A DNA stretch of 32,408 nucleotides from Streptomyces longispororuber (GCF_014656095.1 NZ_BNBT01000098.1:1-32408), one strand, 5' to 3'; counted from the first letter of the stretch, positions 22,007 to 29,839 are shown. The notes: generated from the letters alone by a model not told the origin. Numbers and translations are program-made.

Positions 22007-23488
22007 TCAGCCCGTGAACGCTCGCGACACCGCGTAGATCACCAACCCCGCCAGCGACCCCACCACCGTGCCGTTGATGCGGATGAACTGGAGGTCGCGG
22101 CCGATGTGGGCCTCGATCTTCTTCGACGTCTGCTCGGCGTCCCAGCCCGCGACGGTGTCGGTGATCAGGGACGTGATCTCGTCGCGGTACGTCGTCACGA
22201 CGTACACCGCCGCGCCCTCCACCCAGCCGTCGACCTTCTGCTGGAGGCGGGCGTCGGTCGCCATGCGGGAGCCGAGCGACAGCAGGGCCGCGCGCACGCG
22301 CAGGCGCAGTTCGCTGCGCTCGTCCTCGGCCGCGGCCACGATCATCTGGCGGACCGCCGACCAGGCCGACGCGATCAGGTCCTGCACCTCGCCGCGGGCC
22401 AGGACCTCGCGCTTGAGGTTCTCCACCCGCGCGCGGGTGTCCGAGTCGGACTGCAGGTCGGCGGCGAAGTCGGTGAGGAAGCGGTCGAGGGCCCCGCGCG
22501 CCGGGTGCTCGGGCATGTCGCGCATCTCGGTGACGAAGCGCAGCAGCTCCTTGTAGACCCGCTCGCCGACCTTCTTGTCCACGAAGCGCGGCGTCCAGCC
22601 GGGCGCGCCCCCCTGCACCGCGACCATCACCTGGTCCGCGTGCGCGACCAGCCAGTCGTGGGCCCGTACGCACACCAGGTCCACGAACCGCTTGTGGCCG
22701 CCGTCCGCGACCACCTTGTCCAGCATCTTCCCCATGCCCGGCGCGATCTCCTGCGCGTCCGCGCGACGCGTGATCGCCTCGCCGACGACCGCCTGGACGT
22801 CCGAGTCGCGCAGCACCGTCAGGGCGCCGCGCAGCGCCGTGGCCAGCTCGGCCGTCACGCGGTCGGCGTGCTCCGGCTCGGCCAGCCAGGCGCCCAGGCG
22901 GCTGCCGATGCCCACGGCGCGCAGCCGCTGGCGTACGACGGACTCGGAGAGGAAGTTCTCGCCGACGAAGTCCCCCAGGGAGACGCCGAGCTGATCCTTC
23001 TTCTTGGGGATGATCGCCGTGTGCGGGATGGGGATGCCCAGTGGGTGCCGGAAGAGGGCCGTGACCGCGAACCAGTCGGCGAGCGCGCCCACCATGCCCG
23101 CCTCCGCGGCCGCCGCGACGTACCCGGCCCAGGCGCCCGCGCCCTCGTGCTGCGCCCACTTCGCGAGGACGTACACGACGGCCACGAAGAGCAGCAGCCC
23201 CGTCGCGGTCAGCTTCATCCGGCGCACGCCGCGCCGCTTCTCCTCGTCGGCGGCGCTGTACGTGAAACCGGGGAGATCCCCCTTCCCCGCCGCGCCCGGC
23301 GTTTCCGGTACCGCGCCCGGCGTTTCCGGTACCGCTCCCGCCGTTTCCGGTACCGCTCCCGCCCTTCCCGGCACCGCTCCCGCCCTTCCCTGCGCCGACT
23401 CCGCCCTTCCCTGCGCCGACTCCGCCGGCGCCGACGCCGCCTCCCGTTCCGCCGATCCCACCGGTTCAGCACCTTCCGTACGTTTCAT
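22007..23488 (-). CDS. DUF445 family membrane protein
   Basis: The 493-residue protein has a low-complexity N-terminal tail (about 25-70, AGAVPETPG-type 7-residue repeats). A membrane helix follows (LTATGLLLFVAVVYVLAKW), then the DUF445 core: EAGMVGALADWFAVTALFRHPLGIPIPHTAIIPKKKDQLG, SLGDFVGENFL and many coiled helices. It closes with IGRDLQFIRINGTVVGSLAGLVIYAV. DUF445 proteins are conserved bacterial membrane proteins (YheB/YjiN types) of unknown function. ATG 23488 is chosen; the frame runs open to an ATG at 23695, but that extra segment is Arg/Asp-rich without family similarity and no ribosome site supports it. It is divergent from the SGNH hydrolase gene. Confidence 0.88.
   Translation of the reverse strand: MKRTEGAEPVGSAEREAASAPAESAQGRAESAQGRAGAVPGRAGAVPETAGAVPETPGAVPETPGAAGKGDLPGFTYSAADEEKRRGVRRMKLTATGLLLFVAVVYVLAKWAQHEGAGAWAGYVAAAAEAGMVGALADWFAVTALFRHPLGIPIPHTAIIPKKKDQLGVSLGDFVGENFLSESVVRQRLRAVGIGSRLGAWLAEPEHADRVTAELATALRGALTVLRDSDVQAVVGEAITRRADAQEIAPGMGKMLDKVVADGGHKRFVDLVCVRAHDWLVAHADQVMVAVQGGAPGWTPRFVDKKVGERVYKELLRFVTEMRDMPEHPARGALDRFLTDFAADLQSDSDTRARVENLKREVLARGEVQDLIASAWSAVRQMIVAAAEDERSELRLRVRAALLSLGSRMATDARLQQKVDGWVEGAAVYVVTTYRDEITSLITDTVAGWDAEQTSKKIEAHIGRDLQFIRINGTVVGSLAGLVIYAVSRAFTG
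23291..23437. repeat. seven in-frame 21-bp repeats in the DUF445 N-terminal tail
   Basis: Units begin every 21 bp from 23291. On the coding strand each encodes seven residues of the type TPGAVPE, grading into GRAGAVP and GRAESAQ. The first two units are identical and the others diverge progressively, a pattern of expansion from one end. The repeat keeps the frame and encodes a flexible cytosolic tail. Confidence 0.85.
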
Positions 23489-23723
23489 CCCGTAACGCCC
23501 CGTCTCGCGTCGTTCGTCGTACGCATTGTCCCCGCCGCGGTCCCTGCCGGGCTTCCTGTCGTCTCCCCGCCGCGCCCCCGTCGAGTCCTCGTCGAGTTCC
23601 CTCGCGTCCTCACCAGACCGACTCCTGGAACGGACGGCGAGTTCCCGGCGTCCGAGTGAGCGGAGGGGGGCGGGGTCGGCCTCCTCGCGCGCCATGACGC
23701 ATCATGGGTTATTCACACCGGAG

Positions 23724-23746
23724 CCTCGGGCTCCCCCTGCCCGAGG
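23724..23746 (+). promoter_or_regulatory. 5'-leader hairpin that masks the ribosome-binding site of the SGNH gene
   Basis: CCTCGGG (23724-23730) pairs perfectly with CCCGAGG (23740-23746) around a 9-base loop. The right arm contains most of the Shine-Dalgarno GAGGAG (23743-23748) used by the ATG at 23760. If transcribed, the hairpin would sequester the ribosome site, so translation may be controlled at RNA level. The remainder of the 23489-23759 gap shows no other element. Confidence 0.5.
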
Positions 23747-23759
23747 AGACACAGCCCGC

Positions 23760-25094
23760 ATGACCAAGCGTCACGGTTATGCACTGCTGGCCGCCCTGCT
23801 CGCGGTCACCGTGGTGGTCTCGGCCGCCATATACGCCGGCGTCACGGGCGCCGACGGCGCGCGGGACCGGATCAGCGCCGGTCCGGGCGCCCCCCGCAAC
23901 TCCGCCGCCCCCGCCTCCGCGGGTACGTGGGTCGGCACCTGGTCGGCGTCCCCGGCGGGCGCCGAGCCCGGCACGGGGGCGCGCGGGCTGGCGGGCCGCT
24001 CCGTACGGAACGTGGTGCACACCAGCGTCGGCGGCGACGGCGCCCGCGTGACCCTGTCCAACCTGTACGGCAGGCAGCCGCTCACCGTCACGCACGCCTC
24101 CGTCGCGGTGGCCGCCGCCTCGAACAGCCCGGCCGCGGCCGTCGACACGCTGCGCCGCCTGACCTTCGGCGGCGAGACCTCCGTCGTCATCCCGCCCGGC
24201 CGCCACGTCGTCAGCGACACGGCGCGGCTGCGCGTGCCCGCCGACGCGGACCTGCTCGTGACCACGTACGCGCCGACGCCCTCCGGGCCGGTGACGTACC
24301 ACCCGCACGCCCGCCAGATCTCCTACGTGGCCGACGGCGACCGTACGGAGGACCCGACCGGGGCCGCGTACCGCGAGCAGAGCCCGTACTGGCGCTACGT
24401 CTCCGCCGTCGACGTACTGAGCAGCGACACGACCGGCACGGTCGTGGTCATCGGTGACTCCATCACCGACGGCATCACCTCCACCATGGGCGCCAACCGG
24501 CGCTGGACGGACGTGCTCGCGGACCGGCTGCGCGAGGAGCCCGGCGCGCCGCGCTACAGCGTCGTGAACCAGGGCATCAGCGGCAACCGCGTCCTGTCCG
24601 ACGGCAAGCCCGCCCCCTTCCCGGGCGCGCCCGCGGGCAACCCCAGCGCCCTGTCCCGGTTCGACCGCGACGTCCTCGGCCGCAGCGGCGTCAAGGCCGT
24701 CGTCGTCGCCCTCGGCATCAACGACATCCTGCGCAACCCGCACCGCGCCGACCCCCGCCGCATCGTGGACGGCCTGCGCGAGCTGACCCGGCGGGCGCAC
24801 GCCCGGGGCCTGCGCGTCGTCGGCGCCACGCTGATGCCCTTCGGCGGCCACCGGGGCCACACCTCCGCCCTGGAGGCGGTGCGCCGCTCGGTCAACGCCG
24901 AGATCCGCTCCGGCGGGGTCTTCGACGACTACGTGGACTTCGACAAGGCCCTCCGCGACCCGTACGACCCCCGCAAGCTCCTCGACCGCTACGACTCCGG
25001 CGACAGCCTCCACCCCAGCGACGCGGGCTTCGAGCGCATGGGCGAGACCTTCGACGTGTCGGCGCTGCGGGGGGCGGGGGCCGCGGAGCTCTGA
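23760..25094 (+). CDS. secreted SGNH/GDSL-family hydrolase
   Basis: The 444-residue protein has an N-terminal signal peptide or anchor (MTKRHGYALLAALLAVTVVVSAAIYAG), then the GTWVGTWSASP opening typical of Streptomyces secreted SGNH hydrolases. A beta-rich domain follows (55-220), then the catalytic domain: block I VIGDSITDG with the nucleophile Ser234, block II GISGNR with Gly/Asn, block III VVALGIND with Asn321, and block V GDSLHPSD with Asp415 and His418. All four SGNH signature residues are present, so it should be an active esterase, lipase or deacetylase acting outside the cell. The substrate is unknown. GAGGAG stands 11 bases before the ATG, within a hairpin. Confidence 0.93.
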   Translation: MTKRHGYALLAALLAVTVVVSAAIYAGVTGADGARDRISAGPGAPRNSAAPASAGTWVGTWSASPAGAEPGTGARGLAGRSVRNVVHTSVGGDGARVTLSNLYGRQPLTVTHASVAVAAASNSPAAAVDTLRRLTFGGETSVVIPPGRHVVSDTARLRVPADADLLVTTYAPTPSGPVTYHPHARQISYVADGDRTEDPTGAAYREQSPYWRYVSAVDVLSSDTTGTVVVIGDSITDGITSTMGANRRWTDVLADRLREEPGAPRYSVVNQGISGNRVLSDGKPAPFPGAPAGNPSALSRFDRDVLGRSGVKAVVVALGINDILRNPHRADPRRIVDGLRELTRRAHARGLRVVGATLMPFGGHRGHTSALEAVRRSVNAEIRSGGVFDDYVDFDKALRDPYDPRKLLDRYDSGDSLHPSDAGFERMGETFDVSALRGAGAAEL

Positions 25095-25494
25095 GCCCGC
25101 GCCGCCGCCCGGCAGTACACCGCCTCCGGCAGTACACCGCTCTCCGGCGATACGCCGTCCTCCCGCGCCGCCCCGCGACCACCACCACACGGCCTCCGGG
25201 TTTCGCGCCGGTGACGGAATACGGTGCGGATCGCCGTTCGGGAATCGCTTTCCTTTCGTACGGCCGACCGTCCGCGCACGAGTCACTCGTCATGACGAAG
25301 GAATTCGTTCGCCTGCCCGAGATGCAATCTCAAAGTGTCAAGGAACGGGCGCCGGGCGGCCTTCCCCTGTCGTTCTCCGGCATGTTCCGGTGGAATGCGC
25401 CAGAGCCTTCCGCCGGCCTCTTCCCCCTGCATAACCTCCGCGTCACCACGGCACGTCACGCGGTACGGCGCGTCGTGCGGGGAGGGGAGTCGGG
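25095..25494. other. 400-bp gap with a short repeat cluster
   Basis: No gene is apparent. Immediately after the SGNH gene, three 17-18-bp units, GGCAGTACACCGCCTCC (25111-25127), GGCAGTACACCGCTCTCC (25128-25145) and GGCGATACGCCGTCCTCC (25146-25163), lie in tandem. They share GGCAGTAC with the array at 21821-21972. The remaining stretch (25200-25490) is less GC-rich and presumably holds the promoter of the roadblock cluster; no specific boxes are convincing. Confidence 0.6.
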
Positions 25495-26016
25495 ATGTCG
25501 GACATCGACATGTCTCTGTACGAGGTCATGGCCCTGCCGGGCGCGCGGGGGGCCGCGCTGGTGGACTGGACGTGCGGTCTGGCCCTGGGTTCGGCCGGGG
25601 AGTCGCCGCGGGGACAGCCGGAGGCGGCCGCCGTCGAAGCGGCGGAACTGGCGCGGTGCTCCGTGGAGTACGGCACGTTCCGGCCGCCCGAGGACGACGG
25701 GCCGGACGGTGCGGGACGCGAGCCGGACGGTGCGGGACGCGAGCCGGGCGGTACGGGACGCGTGCCGGGCGGTACGGGGTTCGAGCCCGGGTCCGGGAGC
25801 GCGGGGCTCGGGGGCGACGGGCCGCGCAGGACCGGCGGCACCGGTGTCGAGGACCTGATCGTCACCACCCGCACCGCCTACCACGTGCTGCGCTTCGTCG
25901 AGACCGGCCACGACAGCAGCCTCTTCCTGCACCTCTGGCTCGACCGCGACGCGGGGAACCTGGCCGTGGCCCGGATCCGCCTCAAGGAGACCGCCCGAAG
26001 GCTGGTCCTGGGATGA
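25495..26016 (+). CDS. roadblock-cluster protein with repeat insertion (paralogue of the fourth gene)
   Basis: The 173-residue protein aligns with the fourth gene of this cluster. GARGAALVDWTCGLALG corresponds to GALGAALVDYSSGMALG, VEDLIVTTRTAYHVLRFVE to IEDVLITLNDQYHLIRLLK, and SLFLHLWLDRDAGNLAVARI to GLFLYLALDKEKANLAMARH. Between the two halves it carries about 45 residues of low-complexity sequence built from four 21-bp repeats (PDGAGRE, PGGTGRV), in place of the short helix MEMLGLKSE. The fold is probably the roadblock/longin type seen in prokaryotic GTPase regulators; this assignment is inference. A purine-rich GGGGAGGGGAG precedes the ATG, and its stop overlaps the next gene (ATGA). Confidence 0.75.
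   Translation: MSDIDMSLYEVMALPGARGAALVDWTCGLALGSAGESPRGQPEAAAVEAAELARCSVEYGTFRPPEDDGPDGAGREPDGAGREPGGTGRVPGGTGFEPGSGSAGLGGDGPRRTGGTGVEDLIVTTRTAYHVLRFVETGHDSSLFLHLWLDRDAGNLAVARIRLKETARRLVLG
25705..25788. repeat. four in-frame 21-bp repeats inside the first roadblock-cluster gene
   Basis: Units start at 25705, 25726, 25747 and 25768. The first two are identical (GACGGTGCGGGACGCGAGCC plus G), the third and fourth diverged. They encode DGAGREP, DGAGREP, GGTGRVP and GGTGFEP. The paralogous gene at 27384 lacks this insertion, so the array arose after the duplication or was lost from the other copy. Confidence 0.85.
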
Positions 26017-26855
26017 GGACGACGGAGCCGCCGCGGGCCGACCCGCCCTCGTCGGCCACCTTGCCGACGCGGCAGTCCATGCTCCTGCGGCTCGCCGCGG
26101 AGGGCGCCACCGGCGCGCTGCTGCGCGACACCGGCACGCTGTACCTGCGCGACGGGCAGGTCAGCCACGCCGAGAGCAGCGCCGCGCCGGGCGTCGACGT
26201 CCTCCTCACCGCGGGCGGCCGGCTGCCGCGCGCGGTGTGGGACGAGGCCGCCGCGCGTACCGGGCGGCACCGCCGGACCGGGCTCGGCCGGTACCTCGTC
26301 ACCGAAGGCCTCCTCACGCCCGGGGAGCTGGAGATCTGCCTGCTCACCGCGTTGCACGACGCCGCCCTCTTCGCCCTGGCCCCGGGCGGCGGGCCGACGC
26401 GGTTCCGGCACGGGGTCGCGCACGGCCTGCACGCGGCGCGCCCGGTGCCGGCGGCGGCCGTGGAACAGGAGGCCCGGCGCCGCCGACGGCTGCTCGACGA
26501 CGTCTGGCCGGGCCCCGCCATGGACACGGCGCCACTGGTGCGCCGCCCGGTGCCGCCCGGCAGCAGTGTGCCGGTGCGCCACCGCGCGCTCCTCGACCTC
26601 GCCGACGGCCACAGCACACCGGCGGACCTGGCCCGCAGGCTCGGGCGTCCGCTCTTCCACGTCCTGCTCGAAGTGCGCCGGCTCGCCACCGCGGGGCTCC
26701 TCGCCCCGCCCCGCCCGCCGCCGCCCGGACCGGCGGCGGGGGCCGACGACGTCCCGCCCCGGGACTCCCCCGCCCCCTCCTGGGCGGCGGAGGGGTTCGT
26801 CCCGCCCGACACCGCGCTGCTGCTCCGGGTCCGCGCCGCCTTGGAGGCCCTGTGA
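26013..26855 (+). CDS. DUF4388-like regulator with C-terminal winged-helix-like segment
   Basis: The 280-residue protein starts at an ATG overlapping the previous stop (ATGA). Residues 20-125 (MLLRLAAEGATGALLRDTGT, LYLRDGQVSHAES, DVLLTAGGRLP, GLGRYLVTEGLLTPGELEIC) follow the DUF4388/PATAN pattern found in bacterial signalling proteins. Residues 190-230 (HRALLDLADGHSTPADLARR, LFHVLLEVRRLATAGLL) look like a winged helix-turn-helix. The tail is Pro-rich. It is likely a transcriptional or signalling partner of the flanking roadblock-like proteins, in the manner of the GTPase conservons of Streptomyces. Confidence 0.75.
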   Translation: MRTTEPPRADPPSSATLPTRQSMLLRLAAEGATGALLRDTGTLYLRDGQVSHAESSAAPGVDVLLTAGGRLPRAVWDEAAARTGRHRRTGLGRYLVTEGLLTPGELEICLLTALHDAALFALAPGGGPTRFRHGVAHGLHAARPVPAAAVEQEARRRRRLLDDVWPGPAMDTAPLVRRPVPPGSSVPVRHRALLDLADGHSTPADLARRLGRPLFHVLLEVRRLATAGLLAPPRPPPPGPAAGADDVPPRDSPAPSWAAEGFVPPDTALLLRVRAALEAL

Positions 26856-26934
26856 CACCGGATGTCGCCGTCCCCCGGGCGAGCGCGCCGTGAGGGGTCG
26901 GGCAGCACGGCGCCGCGCCTGGAGGAGGCAGCTC

Positions 26935-27327
26935 ATGACGGTGGAACCCGACGTGCTCGACGAACTCGCCCGGCTGCGGGCCCGCGTCCCCCGCCTGACC
27001 GGTGCCTTCGCGGCGGGTACCGACGGCCGTGTGCTGGCCGGGGACACCACGGACGCGGCGGCGGCGCACCTCGCCGCCTTCGGCGTGGACGTCCTGGAGG
27101 CCGCGCTGCGGCTCTCGGACGCCGCCGGCCAGGGGCTCGCCCACGAGTTCCTGGTCCACGGCGAAGGGGGCTACGTCGCGGCGTACGCCGCGGGCCCCTC
27201 CGCCGTCCTCACTCTCCTCGCGGAGCCGCGCGTCAACGTGGGCCGGCTCCACCTGGAAGGCCGCCGGTCCGGCGCGCGAATCGGCGAATTGCTCGGCGGT
27301 GCGCTCGAACGACTGGAGAACTCCTGA
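26935..27327 (+). CDS. roadblock/LC7 domain protein
   Basis: The 130-residue protein matches the roadblock/LC7 (MglB-like) fold: LDELARLRARVPRLTGAFAAGTDGRVLAGD, then the helix AAAHLAAFGVDVLEAALRLSDAAG, the strands HEFLVHGEGGYVAAYAAGPSAVLTLLAEP, and a last helix ending ALERLENS. Such proteins dimerise and usually regulate small Ras-like GTPases, but no GTPase is encoded nearby. A very strong GGAGGAGG precedes the ATG. It is separated from the DUF4388-like gene by about 80 bp and from the next gene by about 56 bp; one operon is likely. Confidence 0.85.
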   Translation: MTVEPDVLDELARLRARVPRLTGAFAAGTDGRVLAGDTTDAAAAHLAAFGVDVLEAALRLSDAAGQGLAHEFLVHGEGGYVAAYAAGPSAVLTLLAEPRVNVGRLHLEGRRSGARIGELLGGALERLENS

Positions 27328-27383
27328 CCATGACCCCTTCCTCAGCCCGCTCCACCAACAGACGAAAAGGAAGTACGAGCCCC

Positions 27384-27758
27384 ATGTTCACCACCGAAAC
27401 GGCCCTCAAAGAGGCGATGACCGCCATCGACGGCGCGCTCGGCGCCGCCCTCGTCGACTACAGCAGCGGCATGGCCCTGGGCACCCTGGGCGGCAACAAG
27501 GAACTCGACCTCAACGTGGCCGCGGCCGGCAACACCGACGTGGTCCGCGCCAAGGTGCGCACCATGGAGATGCTCGGCCTCAAGAGCGAGATCGAGGACG
27601 TCCTGATCACGCTGAACGACCAGTACCACCTGATCCGGCTGCTCAAGTCCCGCAACAACAGCGGCCTGTTCCTGTATCTGGCCCTGGACAAGGAGAAGGC
27701 CAACCTGGCGATGGCCCGGCACCAGCTCAAGCGGATCGAGGCGGAACTGGACATCTGA
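27384..27758 (+). CDS. roadblock-like protein (unexpanded paralogue of the first cluster gene)
   Basis: The 124-residue protein reads TETALKEAMTAIDGALGAALVDYSSGMALG, LDLNVAAAGNTDVVRAKVRTMEMLGL, IEDVLITLNDQYHLIRLLKSR and GLFLYLALDKEKANLAMARHQLKRIEAELDI. The alternating strand-helix-strand order and length fit the roadblock/longin superfamily. ATG 27384 has AAGGAAG about 13 bases upstream; an in-frame ATG at 27330 would add 18 Ser/Arg-rich residues. It closes the cluster and is followed by a strong GC hairpin. Confidence 0.8.
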   Translation: MFTTETALKEAMTAIDGALGAALVDYSSGMALGTLGGNKELDLNVAAAGNTDVVRAKVRTMEMLGLKSEIEDVLITLNDQYHLIRLLKSRNNSGLFLYLALDKEKANLAMARHQLKRIEAELDI

Positions 27759-27771
27759 CGCCGGGGACGGG

Positions 27772-27796
27772 CGGCGGGGGCCCCGCGCCCCCGCCG
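27772..27796. terminator. GC hairpin between convergent roadblock and DUF1707 genes
   Basis: CGGCGGGGG (27772-27780) pairs with CCCCCGCCG (27788-27796), nine perfect pairs around a 7-base loop, starting 14 bases after the stop of the roadblock cluster. No T-run follows. It is the strongest terminator-like hairpin in the window and could serve both convergent operons. Confidence 0.65.
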
Positions 27797-27878
27797 TGCC
27801 GGACAAGCCGTGCCGGGCAAGCCGTGCAGGGCGGACCGTGCCGGACAAGCCGTACCGGACGGACCGTGCCGGGGCACC
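27795..27878. repeat. six tandem 14-bp repeats
   Basis: Six 14-bp units run without gaps: CGTGCCGGACAAGC (27795-27808), CGTGCCGGGCAAGC, CGTGCAGGGCGGAC, CGTGCCGGACAAGC again (27837-27850), CGTACCGGACGGAC and CGTGCCGGGGCACC (to 27878). The array follows the GC hairpin in the gap between the convergent roadblock and DUF1707 operons. The function is unknown. Confidence 0.85.
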
Positions 27879-27904
27879 CTGACGAGCGGCCCCCGCCGCG
27901 GCCC

Positions 27905-28864
27905 CTAGCTCGCGTCCCCGCCGTGGATGCCGTGGTGGTCGTCCTCCGCGCGGCGGCGGTGGGCGTCGGCGTGGCGGTGGTGGTCCTGTGTGCGGCGGCG
28001 GTGGAGTTCGTGGCGGCGTTCGTGTTCCGCGCGGCGGGCCTGCTTGGCCTCCAGTTGGGCGCGGCGGCGCTCCTCCTTGCGGCGCAGGCGTTCCGCCTTG
28101 CGGAGCCTGCGTTCGACGCCCACGCCGCCCATCAGGGCGAAGCCGGTGACGGTCACGCGCGGGGAGCCGGGGGTGCCCCGGCCGGTGGCGTCGTCGCCGA
28201 AGCCGCCCATGAAGCCGAGGCCCCGGACCGTGACGTCGAGCTCGGGCGGCACGATGACGCCGATGCCGCCCATGACCGTGAAGCAGCGGATGGTGACGTC
28301 GCGGTCGGCGAAGTGCGCCTCGCGCAGGTCGATCTCGCCGCCGCCCCACATCGCGAACGAGGTGAAGACCCGCCCCACCGTCCAGCCGCCCTTGCGGCTG
28401 AAGCCGCTCCAGAAGGCGAAGGCGCCGCGGGAGGTGGGCTCGGCCCCGGGGTCGACCCGCCGCGACCAGTCGATCTCCGTCGAGGCCGGGTCGTCGTCGA
28501 AGGAGCCCTTGGCCAGGGAGACCGCGGGCGCGGTCGCCGTGGGCAGGTCGCGGGTGAGGGGTTCCAGCTCGCCGTACGTACGGGAGCGGTACACCGCGTC
28601 CACCCGCTCGTTGAACTCCTCCATGTCGAGGCGGCCCTCGGCCACCGCCTGGCGCAGGACCTCGGCGACCCGCTCCCGGTCGGCGTCGGAAGCCCGCAGG
28701 TCGGAGGGGTGCAGCTCGGAAAGCTCCCCCGTGGCGGGCCGCGCCTCGGCGGACTCCCCCGTGGCGGGCCGCGCCTCGGCGGGGTCCGCGTCCGGGGAGC
28801 CGGGCGCGGCCGGTGGTACGGCCGGTGTCGGGGCCGGCGGCTTCGGAGACTCGGCGTCCGTCAT
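27905..28864 (-). CDS. DUF1707 and LiaF-like domain protein
   Basis: The 319-residue protein starts with a Pro/Ala/Glu-rich tail (1-50) that contains a duplicated 10-residue block. The DUF1707 domain follows: LRASDADRERVAEVLRQAVAEGRLDMEEFNERVDAVYRSRTYGEL. The centre (about 170-250, FTSFAMWGGGEIDLREAHF, VTIRCFTVMGGIGVIVPPEL, VTVTGFALMGGVGV) is the LiaF/DUF2154-like beta-helical domain linked to cell-envelope stress responses. The C-terminus is an extremely basic, His/Arg-rich helix (260-319). There is no signal peptide, so it acts in the cytosol or at the membrane face. It starts nine bases after the ABC ATPase stop and ends that operon. Confidence 0.88.
   Translation of the reverse strand: MTDAESPKPPAPTPAVPPAAPGSPDADPAEARPATGESAEARPATGELSELHPSDLRASDADRERVAEVLRQAVAEGRLDMEEFNERVDAVYRSRTYGELEPLTRDLPTATAPAVSLAKGSFDDDPASTEIDWSRRVDPGAEPTSRGAFAFWSGFSRKGGWTVGRVFTSFAMWGGGEIDLREAHFADRDVTIRCFTVMGGIGVIVPPELDVTVRGLGFMGGFGDDATGRGTPGSPRVTVTGFALMGGVGVERRLRKAERLRRKEERRRAQLEAKQARRAEHERRHELHRRRTQDHHRHADAHRRRAEDDHHGIHGGDAS
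28724..28783. repeat. two in-frame 30-bp direct repeats
   Basis: Two adjacent 30-bp copies (28724-28753 and 28754-28783), identical for 29 of 30 bases, encode the duplicated block AEARPATGES/AEARPATGEL in the N-terminal tail of the DUF1707 protein. This is a recent in-frame duplication. Confidence 0.85.
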
Positions 28865-28873
28865 ACCCGAAGC

Positions 28874-29839
28874 CTACGAGGTCCCCCGGTCGGCGTACAT
28901 CTTGGCAATCACGGCCTCGATGTCCGGCTCGCGGACGGACAGGTCCACCAGCGGGTAGCGCTCGGCGACCGCCGCGACCAGCGGGGCGGCGGAGGCCGCC
29001 GCCGGGAACGCCAGCCACTGCCGGGGCCCCTCCGTGCGCACCACCCGCGCCGACTCGACCTCCAGCGGCGGCAGTTCGCGTTCGAGGTCGACGACGAGCA
29101 TGCGCTCGCTCTGGCCCACCTCGTGCAGGCCGTCCAGCGGGCCGTCGTACATCAGGCGGCCGTGGTCGATGACCATCACCCGCCGGCAGAGCTGCTCGAT
29201 GTCGGTGAGGTCGTGGGTGGTGAGCAGCACCGTCGTGCCGGACCCGGCGTTCAGGTCCCGCAGGAAGCCGCGGACCTTGGCCTTGCTGACCACGTCGAGG
29301 CCGATGGTGGGCTCGTCCAGGTACAGCACCTCCGGGTCGTGCAGCAGCGCCGCCGCGATGTCGCCGCGCATGCGCTGGCCGAGCGAGAGCTGCCGTACGG
29401 GGACCTCCAACAGCGCGGCGAGGTCGAGGAGTTCGACGCAGCGGTCGAGGTTCTCGGCGTACCGGGCGTCCGGGATGCGGTACATGCGGCGCATCAGGCG
29501 GTACGAGTCGATGAGCGGCAGGTCCCACCAGAGCGTGGTGCGCTGGCCGAAGACGACGCCGATGTGCCGGGCCAGGCGGGTGCGCTCGCGGGCCGGGTCG
29601 ATGCCCGCGACCCGCAGCCGGCCGCCGCTGGGGGTGAGGATGCCGGTCAGCATCTTGATCGTGGTCGACTTGCCCGCGCCGTTCGGGCCGATGTAGCCGA
29701 CCATCTCGCCGCGCGGCACCTGGAAGGTGATGCCGTCGACGGCCCGCACCTGGTGCCGCTCCCGGCGCAGGAAGCCGGTCCTCCTGCGGACGTCGAAGAC
29801 CTTCTCGACGCCGTCGAGGGTGATGAAGTCACTGGTCAC
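28874..29839 (-). CDS. ABC transporter ATP-binding protein (ABC-2 exporter type)
   Basis: The 321-residue protein has Walker A GPNGAGKST, Q-loop VVFGQRTTLWWDLP, the signature LSLGQRMRGD (a variant of LSGGQ), Walker B EVLYLDEPTIGLD and the switch His in LLTTHDLTD. About 90 residues after the nucleotide-binding domain form the extension usual in exporter ATPases of this type. The GTG at 29839 follows the second permease gene by seven bases. Together with two DUF990-like permeases it forms a complete ABC-2 exporter. The substrate is unknown; the LiaF-like gene in the operon hints at envelope stress or peptide resistance. Confidence 0.95.
   Translation of the reverse strand: MTSDFITLDGVEKVFDVRRRTGFLRRERHQVRAVDGITFQVPRGEMVGYIGPNGAGKSTTIKMLTGILTPSGGRLRVAGIDPARERTRLARHIGVVFGQRTTLWWDLPLIDSYRLMRRMYRIPDARYAENLDRCVELLDLAALLEVPVRQLSLGQRMRGDIAAALLHDPEVLYLDEPTIGLDVVSKAKVRGFLRDLNAGSGTTVLLTTHDLTDIEQLCRRVMVIDHGRLMYDGPLDGLHEVGQSERMLVVDLERELPPLEVESARVVRTEGPRQWLAFPAAASAAPLVAAVAERYPLVDLSVREPDIEAVIAKMYADRGTS

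Noticed and set aside
23489..23695. Extended DUF445 start at 23695
   Set aside because: The extra 69 residues are Arg/Asp-rich without family similarity and lack a ribosome site.
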